The notes below the pieces were generated by a model. The model did no database searches. It was given only the letters and a program-made list of their open reading frames with translations, and was not told the DNA's origin. Both the position numbers and the translations under genes were made by a program. Source: Coriobacteriales bacterium (GTDB lineage Bacteria > Actinomycetota > Coriobacteriia > Coriobacteriales > UBA8131). Taken from it: a stretch of DNA of 13,629 nucleotides. The stretch lies in assembly GCA_031268525.1 (NCBI GenBank), contig JAIRXA010000030.1:1-13629 (forward strand). The letters run 5' to 3'. Shown piece after piece: positions 1 to 6,046 of this stretch; the stretch's first letter is position 1, and each line of letters begins with the position of its first letter.

Positions 1-1
1 G

Positions 2-190
2 ACGGCAAAACCAGCCGTATTCAAAAAAGCTTCCCGTCGTCTCCGGCACAGGCAAGATGTGCTCGGCGCACGGGGTCGGCATATCAACACCTCGGTCGGA
101 GCGCCGACCCTCAAAGCAACCCTCGAAGAACTATCCAGCCGTGGCTCTCCTACCACACATTCTCACGAAGCCCCAATAAGAACTACGTAA
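2..190 (+). CDS. Possible 3' end of a truncated or edge-cut gene
   Basis: All three plus frames are open at the left edge. The frame entering at base 2 and ending at TAA 188-190 reads most like protein, with many G/C third positions in its middle part. It contains a segment (INTSVGAPTLKATLEELSSRG) that resembles the recognition-helix region of a winged-helix domain. The other two plus frames end at 179 and 213 and look less natural. No family was recognised. It could be the C-terminus of a gene starting outside the window, a decayed remnant, or chance. The resemblance is a weak visual impression only. Confidence 0.2.
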   Translation, partial: TAKPAVFKKASRRLRHRQDVLGARGRHINTSVGAPTLKATLEELSSRGSPTTHSHEAPIRTT

Positions 191-205
191 TAATGGAAAT
201 GAAAG

Positions 206-237
206 TACCGTAAATATGGTAATGTATACTACAGCAA
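206..237 (+). promoter_or_regulatory. Candidate promoter with imperfect palindrome upstream of the DUF4143 ATPase
   Basis: A TATACT box lies at 225-230, 40 bp before the ATG at 271. No good -35 hexamer is visible at the right distance. At 206-221 there is an imperfect palindrome with TACC and GGTA arms (12 of 16 positions symmetric). It sits where a -35 element would be and could bind a regulator. The surrounding DNA is clearly AT-richer than the genes. This is inferred from motif position only. Confidence 0.35.
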
Positions 238-270
238 ATGACAGGATCGGATTTTACCTGAGGAGCAAAC

Positions 271-1530
271 ATGGAAGTCAAAGGCTATCTCCCCCGGATA
301 CTGGACACCAGAATAATGAGACGCCTTACCACAGCAGGAGCCCTGCTGATCACAGGGCCAAAATGGTGCGGCAAAAGCACCACAGGGAGATTCCATGCGG
401 CATCGCTTGTCAACATGGACCTCCCAGAGAATAAGGAACAGTTCAAGCTCGCTCCGGCCTTGGTGATGGAAGGCGCAAGCCCGCGCCTCATTGACGAGTG
501 GCAGGATGCGCCCTCGGTATGGGACAGGGCACGACGGATGATTGATGAGGGCGGCGAGCCGGGCCGTTTCATATTCACGGGGTCTGCTGTGCCCGGAAGA
601 CAGCCATCGCATACCGGTACGGGCAGGTTCTCCCGCATCAAGATGCGCACTATGACCTTGCTCGAGTCGGGGGATTCCACCGGTGCCGTCTCCCTGAGAG
701 AGCTCTTTGATACCAACCGCCTGACCCCAACCGCATCTCGACTCACCTACCAAAGAGCGGTAGAGCTGGTTTGCCGAGGCGGATGGCCGCAGGTCGTTGG
801 TCTGCCAACCAAGGTAGCACTTGAACTCTCAAGAGACTATCTGGACTCGCTGGTAGCCTCCGATCTGTCGCGTGTTGACGGAATCCGGCGCAACCCCGAA
901 AAGCTCAGGGTGTTCCTTCGTTCTCTTGCCCGGACGGTGTCAACGTCTGCAAAGGTAACCACCCTGCAGGCTGATATTGCCAGCAATCTCGACGAATCCG
1001 GCATATCAGAGAAAACAGTCCACAGCTATCTCAACGCCCTGAGGCAGATTTTTGTGTTGGAAGAACAGGCCGCATGGACCGCCGCGCTGCGGTCGAAGAC
1101 CAGAATCCGCACGCGTCCTGTCCGCCACTTTACCGACCCTTCGTTGGCTGCTGCGGTCTTGGGGGCAACGCCGGATGCCCTCATGCGGGACACAGAGACC
1201 GCGGGCCTGCTGTTTGAGTCGATGTGTATCCGCGATTTAGACGTGTATGCCGCCGCCCTTGATGGCCAGGTTTTCTACTACAAGAACGAGGCCGGTTTGG
1301 AGGTGGACGCCATCATCCAACTTGATGATGGCAGATGGGGCGCCATCGAGATAAAGATGGGGGTGCACCAGTTTGACGAGGCGGCGCGTAACCTCCTTGC
1401 GCTCAAGCGGATTATGGGCAGCGTAGCGTCTTGCCCCAGTTTTCTTGCCATCATCACAGCAACATCCGGTTACGCTGCCACCAGAGAAGATGGGGTGCAC
1501 ATCATCCCTCTTGACCTGCTCGCCTCTTGA
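271..1530 (+). CDS. AAA+ ATPase with DUF4143-type C-terminal domain
   Basis: A cytoplasmic ATP-binding protein of 419 residues, similar in layout to the widespread AAA_14/DUF4143 family, whose cellular role is not settled. Visible motifs are a Walker A GPKWCGKST (29-37), a Walker B-like PRLIDEWQ (71-78), a sensor-like FIFTGS (100-105) and the typical HTGTGRF (114-120). The C-terminal part carries E344-x-D346 followed by E360-I-K362, which resembles the PD-(D/E)XK nuclease-fold core seen in DUF4143 domains. The ATG is preceded by AGGAG at 261-265. A 16-bp tandem duplication at 1507-1538 supplies the stop codon, so the C-terminus may differ from its ancestor. The gene stands alone between a candidate promoter and a bidirectional terminator, as expected of a mobile accessory gene. 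The family call is fairly secure; the function is unknown. Confidence 0.85.
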   Translation: MEVKGYLPRILDTRIMRRLTTAGALLITGPKWCGKSTTGRFHAASLVNMDLPENKEQFKLAPALVMEGASPRLIDEWQDAPSVWDRARRMIDEGGEPGRFIFTGSAVPGRQPSHTGTGRFSRIKMRTMTLLESGDSTGAVSLRELFDTNRLTPTASRLTYQRAVELVCRGGWPQVVGLPTKVALELSRDYLDSLVASDLSRVDGIRRNPEKLRVFLRSLARTVSTSAKVTTLQADIASNLDESGISEKTVHSYLNALRQIFVLEEQAAWTAALRSKTRIRTRPVRHFTDPSLAAAVLGATPDALMRDTETAGLLFESMCIRDLDVYAAALDGQVFYYKNEAGLEVDAIIQLDDGRWGAIEIKMGVHQFDEAARNLLALKRIMGSVASCPSFLAIITATSGYAATREDGVHIIPLDLLAS

Positions 1531-1538
1531 CCTGCTCG
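1507..1538 (+). repeat. 16-bp tandem duplication containing the ATPase stop codon
   Basis: Two exact adjacent copies of CCTCTTGACCTGCTCG occupy 1507-1522 and 1523-1538. The second copy, read one frame off, provides the TGA at 1528-1530. Removing one copy would restore an open frame reading IPLDLLAEKAMTDLLTA and on through the terminator region to about 1699. The duplication therefore truncated or reset the C-terminus. Confidence 0.85.
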
Positions 1539-1644
1539 CCGAGAAAGCTATGACCGATCTGTTAACGGCCATAGCCAGAGAAGCCCCGCTCCAGCCACCC
1601 CCCTTTTCCATTTTATGTCGGGCACGTGTCGGCCACGAAAAAGG

Positions 1645-1681
1645 AAAAGGGGGACGAACACAGTGTCCGTCCCCCTTTTTT
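1645..1681 (+). terminator. Bidirectional rho-independent terminator between convergent genes
   Basis: The 8-bp stem GGGGGACG (1649-1656) / CGTCCCCC (1668-1675) is flanked by AAAA on the left and TTTTTT on the right. Both the plus-strand ATPase and the minus-strand metQ therefore end at a hairpin followed by a U-run. An additional arm, CCCCCTTTTCC at 1599-1609, is fully complementary to 1643-1653 and could compete with the terminator stem in the plus-strand transcript. Confidence 0.85.
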
Positions 1682-1695
1682 GTGGATACGCTTCC

Positions 1696-2583
1696 CTAAA
1701 ACACGGGCACCACGACGCCACTATAGGTGGTGCTGATGAAGTCGCGGGTCTTGGCTGAGGTCAGAGCGGTGAGCAGGGCCTGCACGGCGGGATCGCTCTC
1801 ACTGCCAACCTTGACTACCAGAATGTTGGCATAGGTCTGAGCGGCCTGTGAGTTGACGTCCTCAGAGGCAAGCACGCTGGCGGGGTCGAGGTTGGCACCC
1901 AGCGCGTAGTTACCGTTGATGACGCCGAGATCCACATCAGCCAGTTGGACGGGGACGGCAGCAGCCTCAACCTCAACGAAGCTGAGATTCTTGGGGTTCT
2001 CCACGATATCTTTGGGGGTAACCGTCAGGTCGGCGTCGGCGGGCAGGGTGATCAGACCCTGAGCCTGAAGCAGCTGCAGGGCGCGCGCTTCGTTGGTGGT
2101 GTCGTTGGGAACGGCGATGGTGGCACCGTCAGGCAGGTCGGCCAAAGAGGCAGTCTTGCCCGGATAGATGCCCAGCGGCTCGAAGTGAACGGCGCCCACG
2201 GAGACCAGATTGGTGCCGTTCTCGGCGTTGAAGTCGGTCAGGTAAGGCTGATGCTGGAAGTAGTTCGCCAACACTTCGCCATCCTCGGTAGCGGTGTTGG
2301 GGATGATGTAGTCGGTGTATTCGACGACTTGCAGGTCATAGCCCTGAGCCGCCAGATCGTCTTTGAGGTTGTTGAGAATCTCGGCGTGCGGGGTGGGAGA
2401 GGCGGCGACCTTGATGACCGTCAGCTCCGTGGACGAGCCGGTGGTATCGCTTTCGTTGGTGACGGTGTCGTCTGTGCCGCCGCAGGCGGCGAGCAACAGC
2501 GAGAGCGAGAGCGCAAGCAGCGCGCTTAAGCTCAGGGTCAATGCCTTCTTGATGGTGATGCGTGCGGTGTTTCGTGCTTTCAT
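1696..2583 (-). CDS. metQ: MetQ methionine-binding lipoprotein of the ABC importer
   Basis: Solute-binding lipoprotein of the NlpA/MetQ family (295 aa), tethered to the outer face of the membrane, delivering methionine to MetI/MetN. The first ATG of the open frame lies at 2616, but the ATG at 2583 follows AGGAGG with 7-nt spacing, so it is chosen. The signal peptide has a KK-containing n-region, a long Leu/Ser/Ala core and lipobox LAAC with Cys34. The mature part shows family signatures: PHAEIL, a YTDYI stretch, DGEVLANYFQHQPYL, HFEPLGIYPGK, IAVPNDTTNEARALQLLQ and INGNYAL. It is the last gene of metNIQ, 100 bp after metI, where binding-protein genes are often expressed more strongly than the permease genes. 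Ligand specificity (L- or D-Met, or another compound) is inferred from the family and operon. Confidence 0.93.
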   Translation of the reverse strand: MKARNTARITIKKALTLSLSALLALSLSLLLAACGGTDDTVTNESDTTGSSTELTVIKVAASPTPHAEILNNLKDDLAAQGYDLQVVEYTDYIIPNTATEDGEVLANYFQHQPYLTDFNAENGTNLVSVGAVHFEPLGIYPGKTASLADLPDGATIAVPNDTTNEARALQLLQAQGLITLPADADLTVTPKDIVENPKNLSFVEVEAAAVPVQLADVDLGVINGNYALGANLDPASVLASEDVNSQAAQTYANILVVKVGSESDPAVQALLTALTSAKTRDFISTTYSGVVVPVF

Positions 2584-2604
2584 GGGTGTTCCTCCTAAAT
2601 GTCT

Positions 2605-2620
2605 CCCTGTTCCCACAGGG
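2605..2620 (-). promoter_or_regulatory. Stem-loop just upstream of the metQ ribosome binding site
   Basis: CCCTGT (2605-2610) and ACAGGG (2615-2620) form a 6-bp perfect stem with a 4-nt loop in the metI-metQ spacer, 8 nt upstream of AGGAGG. No U-run follows in either direction, so it is not a convincing terminator. A 5' hairpin at this place could stabilise a processed metQ mRNA. This is position-based inference. Confidence 0.4.
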
Positions 2621-2627
2621 GTGATAC

Positions 2628-2695
2628 CTATCTCTTATCTGTCTCTTACGGGTACGACTTATCACTTGCCTATCTCTTATCGATTATCTCTTATC
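2628..2695 (-). repeat. Direct 12-bp repeats spanning the metI stop codon and spacer
   Basis: Read on the minus strand, GATAAGAGATA(A/G) occurs at 2684-2695, 2670-2681 and 2628-2639, with a degenerate copy abutting the last at 2640-2651. The first copy encodes the last three MetI residues (D-K-R) and its TAA stop, so the spacer appears to have grown by duplicating the metI 3' end. All copies are purine-rich on the coding strand. Confidence 0.75.
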
Positions 2696-3361
2696 AATCC
2701 TTCTGGCTATCAGGTTAAAGACGCTTTGGATGATCTGCACCACGATGATCAGGATCAAGACGCTGGCGATCATGACGTCGCTCTGATAGCGGTAATAGCC
2801 GTAGCGGATGGCAACATCGCCGAGTCCACCAGCGCCTACGGCACCCGCCATCGCCACATAACCGACCAGCGTGATACAGGTGATGGCGGCGCCCCGGATC
2901 AGCGAAGGCAGGCTCTCGCGCAAAAATACCTTGGTGACGATCTGAGTGGTACTGGCTCCAAAAGCCTGAGCGGCTTCGATTCGTCCGGGATGCACATCAG
3001 AAAACGAGCTTTCGACCATACGAGCAACAAAGGGTATTGCGCAGACGGCCAGAGGTACGACGGCCCCTCGGATGCCGACGATGGTCCCCACGATCGTCCG
3101 TGTAAAGGGGATCAGGATGATCAGCAAGATGATGAAGGGCAGGGAGCGCCCCATGTTCACCACCCAGCCGAGCACTGCGTTGAAGACCGGCTGCGGTTTG
3201 AGACCGTTGGGTTCCGTGAGTTTGAGCACAACCGCCAGCAGGATGCCCACCACGTAGGCTATCAGCGTGGAGCTGAGCACCATTACCAGCGTGTCGATGC
3301 TTGCCTTGCCGAGCAGGGGGCCGTAATCCAGCCAGAACTCTGAGGTGAACAGCTCAGACAT
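2684..3361 (-). CDS. metI: MetI permease of the methionine ABC importer
   Basis: Inner-membrane permease subunit of 225 aa, the family's usual size. Hydrophobic segments lie near residues 22-47, 60-87, 100-115, 157-180 and 197-221, matching a five-helix MetI layout. The cytoplasmic EAA loop that docks on the ATPase is visible as EAAQAFGASTTQI (129-141). The ATG at 3361 is used; the in-frame GTG immediately before it (3364) is an alternative. The start overlaps the end of metN by 8 bp, so translation is probably coupled. Its last three codons and stop are copied several times in the spacer downstream. The identification is secure from sequence type and operon order. Confidence 0.93.
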   Translation of the reverse strand: MSELFTSEFWLDYGPLLGKASIDTLVMVLSSTLIAYVVGILLAVVLKLTEPNGLKPQPVFNAVLGWVVNMGRSLPFIILLIILIPFTRTIVGTIVGIRGAVVPLAVCAIPFVARMVESSFSDVHPGRIEAAQAFGASTTQIVTKVFLRESLPSLIRGAAITCITLVGYVAMAGAVGAGGLGDVAIRYGYYRYQSDVMIASVLILIIVVQIIQSVFNLIARRIDKR

Positions 3362-4232
3362 CACCGTCCACCGCCTCTCGTGGCGCCTGTGTCGCAGGGG
3401 TGCCGATCGGCTCCCCTGCGTTGATCGGCTCTACTGCGTTGATCGGCTCTACTGCGGCAATCGTTTCCCCTGCGTCGATCGGCTCCACCGCGGCAACCGT
3501 CTCCAATCCGAGGAGCTGACGGGTAATTTGAGCCGTGGGAGCGGCGAAGACCGATGCAACCTCGCCTGTCTCCACAATCCTTGAGCCATCGATGACGGCG
3601 ACCTTGTTGCAGGCAGCCTCGACCACGCTCATGGCGTGCGTGATGATGACGATGGTCACGCCCAAGGTACGGTTGATCTCACGCAACAGCGCCAGAATCG
3701 AGGCCGTGGTCAGCGAGTCCAGAGCGCTGGTTGCCTCGTCGCACAGCAGGTAGGCGGGACGGTTTGCCAGCGCCCGTGCGATGGAGACACGCTGCTGCTG
3801 GCCGCCGCTCAATTGCGCAGGGTAGCGCTTCTCCATACCATCCAAGCCGACGAGTTTGAGCAGGTTGTGAGCCTGTTTGAGAGCCTCAGAGCGCGCGTCG
3901 TGGCGGACTTCCAGCGGAAAGAGTACGTTGCTGAGCACCGTACGCTGGGCAAAGAGGTTGAAGTCCTGAAAGATCATGCCAATGCGGCTCCGCAGGTCGA
4001 GCAATTGGCGCCCCTGATAGTTTGTTACGTCAATGCCGTCGATCAACACCTGACCGACGGTGGGACGCTCAAGGAGGTTGATACAGCGAACGAGCGTCGA
4101 TTTGCCCGCGCCGGAAACGCCAATGATGCCATAGATGTCACCATCATCGATGCGCAGGTTGATGTCTTTAAGTGCCTCGAACGACCCATGTTTGGATTGA
4201 TAGGTCTTACCAAGGCCCAAGAGCTCTATCAC
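3354..4232 (-). CDS. metN: MetN ATPase of the methionine importer, NIL domain absent
   Basis: ABC-type ATPase (292 aa) that powers methionine uptake as a dimer bound to MetI. Visible motifs are Walker A GVSGAGKST (38-46), Q-loop Gln89, signature LSGGQ (141-145), Walker B YLLCDE (161-166) and switch His199. The GTG start at 4232 is preceded by AGGAAGG with 8-nt spacing, the same arrangement as at degV in this window. Well-studied MetN proteins are about 340 aa and end in a NIL domain that binds methionine and inhibits transport. Here the ABC core stops near residue 242 and is followed by a Glu/Pro/Ala/Ile tail of six-residue repeats (about 245-280), so that feedback is probably missing. metN leads metNIQ behind a possible Met-sensing leader. 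Confidence 0.92.
   Translation of the reverse strand: MIELLGLGKTYQSKHGSFEALKDINLRIDDGDIYGIIGVSGAGKSTLVRCINLLERPTVGQVLIDGIDVTNYQGRQLLDLRSRIGMIFQDFNLFAQRTVLSNVLFPLEVRHDARSEALKQAHNLLKLVGLDGMEKRYPAQLSGGQQQRVSIARALANRPAYLLCDEATSALDSLTTASILALLREINRTLGVTIVIITHAMSVVEAACNKVAVIDGSRIVETGEVASVFAAPTAQITRQLLGLETVAAVEPIDAGETIAAVEPINAVEPINAGEPIGTPATQAPREAVDGDV
3402..3509 (-). repeat. Six 18-bp tandem units encoding the MetN tail
   Basis: Six consecutive 18-bp units run from 3402 to 3509. Units at 3420-3437 and 3438-3455 are identical; the others are degenerate. On the minus strand each encodes six residues of the type EPINAV, EPINAG or ETIAAV. The unit length is a multiple of three, so the repeats stay in frame and lengthen the MetN C-terminus. 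Confidence 0.85.
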
Positions 4233-4244
4233 TGAGGGAACCTT

Positions 4245-4371
4245 CCTACATACATGCCGGTAAGATGCGGGTATAGGTGGCCAGCGCGATCAGGCGCGCG
4301 GCGCGGTTTAACGCCCGAGTCTCGAAGAATGGTCTCCGAGCCCAGGCCGGGGCATCATCATGGTATGTAGG
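4245..4371 (-). promoter_or_regulatory. Long-range inverted repeat abutting the metN ribosome binding site
   Basis: In the minus-strand RNA the segment 4371-4359 (CCUACAUACCAUG) can pair with 4256-4245 (CAUGUAUGUAGG), giving 9 bp, one bulged C and 3 bp around a loop of about 100 nt. The 3' arm runs into the metN Shine-Dalgarno region (AGGAAGG, about 4241-4247). The 5' arm contains the first Met codon of the putative leader peptide. This could be a helix that hides the metN start region, or two half-sites of a DNA operator. Confidence 0.45.
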
Positions 4372-4422
4372 ACGTTGATAATCACGGCGAGTAATCCTAG
4401 CGGACAATTCGGGATTGGTCAA
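4246..4422 (-). CDS. Alternative 58-codon ORF upstream of metN
   Basis: A minus-strand frame runs from TTG 4422 to TAG 4246, ending 13 bp before the metN GTG. Its second half (for example ARRPFFETRALNRAARL) has protein-like composition and many G/C third positions. Against it, no Shine-Dalgarno precedes the TTG, and that TTG is also the -35 box of the metN promoter, so a transcript from that promoter would lack it. The only other candidate start is a TTG at 4407. Such ORFs are common by chance in GC-rich DNA. No family was recognised. Confidence 0.2.
   Translation of the reverse strand: MTNPELSARITRRDYQRPTYHDDAPAWARRPFFETRALNRAARLIALATYTRILPACM
4308..4385 (-). CDS. Putative leaderless Met-rich leader peptide of metNIQ
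   Basis: A 25-codon ORF from GTG 4385 to TAA 4308. It begins VIINVLHTMMM (the first V being the GTG start), with three consecutive ATG codons at positions 9-11, then a Pro/Arg/Gly-rich end. The GTG lies about where transcription from the TTGACC-17-TAGGAT promoter should begin (expected start near 4387), so it would be translated without a Shine-Dalgarno, as is common in Actinomycetota. A run of codons for the transported amino acid upstream of its importer is the hallmark of attenuator leader peptides. A partly overlapping reading in another frame (58 codons) also exists, and runs of three ATG can arise by chance. Confidence 0.4.
   Translation of the reverse strand: MIINVLHTMMMPRPGLGDHSSRLGR
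4394..4422 (-). promoter_or_regulatory. Promoter for metNIQ
   Basis: On the minus strand TTGACC (4422-4417) and TAGGAT (4399-4394) are separated by exactly 17 bp. Initiation is expected near 4387, giving a leader of roughly 155 nt before metN. This is the best sigma-70-like promoter visible in the window. Confidence 0.65.
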
Positions 4423-4460
4423 GGTTCAGTTTCGCTTCTGGCGAGCACGGTGCCCTACCC

Positions 4461-4489
4461 CTGCTCTTGCTTCCCAGATGCGCTATCAT
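4461..4489 (+). promoter_or_regulatory. Candidate promoter for leaderless leuA
   Basis: TATCAT at 4484-4489 fits the TANNNT -10 pattern and is followed by 6 bp and then the ATG at 4496, so transcription could start on the A of the start codon. There is only a weak -35 match (CTGCTC, 4461-4466, spacer 17). No Shine-Dalgarno precedes the ATG, which supports a leaderless mRNA. Confidence 0.45.
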
Positions 4490-4495
4490 GCCCTT

Positions 4496-6022
4496 ATGAG
4501 CCGCAGGATCGTGATATTCGACACTACCTTACGCGACGGCGAGCAGTCGCCGGGCGCGAGTATGAATACCGAAGAGAAGTTGATTATCGCGCGGCAACTG
4601 CTGCGTCTAGGCGTCGATGTCATCGAGGCTGGTTTTCCGGCTTCCAGCCCCGGCGATTTTGAGAGTGTGCGTGCCGTAGCAGCCGAGGTGGGAGATAAGG
4701 CCGTGGTGTGTGCTTTGGCGCGTGCCATTCCCGCCGATATCGAGAAGGCTGCCGAGGCGCTTGTTGGCGCTCAGCGCCCCCGTCTGCACACCGGTATAGG
4801 CGTGAGTGCCATCCACCTGCGCGGCAAGCTGCACATCAATAGCGAGCAAGCTATTGAGCGAGCAGTATCCGCTGTCAAACGCGCGCGCACCTTCACCGAT
4901 GACGTGCAGTTTTACGCCGAGGATGCCGGGCGGAGCGACCCTGATCTGTTAGCGCGGATGTTTGCCGCCGTCATTGCGGCAGGAGCTACGACGCTCTGCG
5001 CCCCAGACACCACGGGCTTCTCTTTGCCAGCCGATTACGGCGCGCTTATCACCTATGTGCGGGAGCATACGCCGGGCATCGAGAATGTTGTTCTGGCCGC
5101 GCACTGTCATAATGATCTCGGCATGGCTACCGCCTCGACGATTGCGGGTATTGCCGCTGGTGTTGGTCAGGTCGAATGCACGATCAATGGTCTGGGTGAG
5201 CGAGCGGGCAATGCAGCTTTGGAGGAAGTCGTGATGGCCCTGCGTCTCCACGGTGCCGAGCTCGATGTTACGACCAGCATTGAGACCACGGAGCTCACGC
5301 GTGCCTCACGACTCGTCTCACAGATCACCGGCATCAAGGTGCAGCCGAACAAGGCGGTCGTCGGTGCGAATGCCTTTGTTCATGCCAGCGGTATTCATCA
5401 GGATGGTGTGCTCAAGAAACGCACGACCTATGAGATTCTCGACCCAGTGGAGGTCGGCCTGAACCCTGATGCCATTGTGCTGTCAGCTCGTAGCGGGCAT
5501 GCGGCCCTCCGGGCACGCCTTGAGACTTTGGGTCTGGCGCCCAATGAGGCGGATGAGAAGGGTTTTGATCAGATCTACGAGCGTTTTCTTACGCTTGCCG
5601 ACCGTAAGAAGGAGGTTTACGATGAGGATCTTGAGGCCCTCATGGCCGAATACGATCGTACACAAAACGCTCTCTGGGCACTTGCGACCCTGCAGGTCAG
5701 CTGTGGTGTGCCTCTGATCGCGACCGCAACCGTGGTTCTCACCGATCAGGGCGGCAGCGAGCGTCTGGCCAGTGCGACTGGCACCGGGCCGATCGACGCG
5801 GCCTATAAGGCAGTCGACGCGATCCTTCAGGTGGACTGCGATCTCAAGGAGTATGTTGTGCAGGCCATCACGCGCGGGATCGACGCGCTCGGCGAGGTAA
5901 CCGTGCGCGTCGAGGCACCCGATGGCCGTATCTTCACGGGCCGCGGAGCCGATGGAGATATAATAGTCTCCAGCACCAAGGCCTATCTCAACGCGCTCAA
6001 TCGGATGTTGTGCGCGGGCTGA
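4496..6022 (+). CDS. leuA: LeuA, 2-isopropylmalate synthase
   Basis: Condenses acetyl-CoA with 2-oxoisovalerate to 2-isopropylmalate, the first committed step of leucine synthesis, in the cytoplasm. The ATG at 4496 gives 508 aa starting at the conserved MSRRIVIFDTTLRDGEQSPG core; an in-frame ATG at 4478 is an alternative. The catalytic TIM-barrel signature DTTLRDGEQ (9-17), metal ligands H203/H205 in HCHNDLG and N239 in GLGERAGNAALEE are all present, as is FYAEDAGRSD (139-148). The C-terminal LeuA dimer domain (about 385-505), which binds leucine for feedback inhibition, is complete. No leuB, leuC or leuD lies nearby. It heads an apparent plus-strand operon with degV 24 bp downstream and diverges from metNIQ. 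Homocitrate or citramalate synthases are relatives, but the motifs favour LeuA. Confidence 0.93.
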   Translation: MSRRIVIFDTTLRDGEQSPGASMNTEEKLIIARQLLRLGVDVIEAGFPASSPGDFESVRAVAAEVGDKAVVCALARAIPADIEKAAEALVGAQRPRLHTGIGVSAIHLRGKLHINSEQAIERAVSAVKRARTFTDDVQFYAEDAGRSDPDLLARMFAAVIAAGATTLCAPDTTGFSLPADYGALITYVREHTPGIENVVLAAHCHNDLGMATASTIAGIAAGVGQVECTINGLGERAGNAALEEVVMALRLHGAELDVTTSIETTELTRASRLVSQITGIKVQPNKAVVGANAFVHASGIHQDGVLKKRTTYEILDPVEVGLNPDAIVLSARSGHAALRARLETLGLAPNEADEKGFDQIYERFLTLADRKKEVYDEDLEALMAEYDRTQNALWALATLQVSCGVPLIATATVVLTDQGGSERLASATGTGPIDAAYKAVDAILQVDCDLKEYVVQAITRGIDALGEVTVRVEAPDGRIFTGRGADGDIIVSSTKAYLNALNRMLCAG

Positions 6023-6046
6023 CCTCCGGAAAGGAAGGCGCTTCTT

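Noticed and set aside
229..753. Minus-strand open frames opposite the ATPase
   Set aside because: They overlap Walker motifs of a well-supported plus-strand gene, lack ribosome binding sites and resemble no family.
1945..2529. Long plus-strand open frame opposite metQ
   Set aside because: It mirrors metQ exactly, and the minus-strand protein has a lipobox, family motifs and a Shine-Dalgarno. The plus frame is a GC-rich shadow.
2692..2697. Internal promoter for metQ in the spacer (TTGATA)
   Set aside because: No acceptable -10 hexamer lies 16-18 bp downstream, and the motif is explained by the GATAAGAGATA repeats.
2363..3343. Plus-strand open frame of 326 codons across metQ/metI
   Set aside because: It crosses the real metQ start, the spacer repeats and metI, and its composition (Asp/His/Gln-rich) reflects antisense metI. 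No domain is recognisable.
4233..4430. SAM riboswitch or T-box upstream of metN
   Set aside because: I could not find the conserved S-box core, a T-box UGGN-type antiterminator motif or a terminator with U-run in the minus-strand leader. The visible structure is a simple long-range helix.
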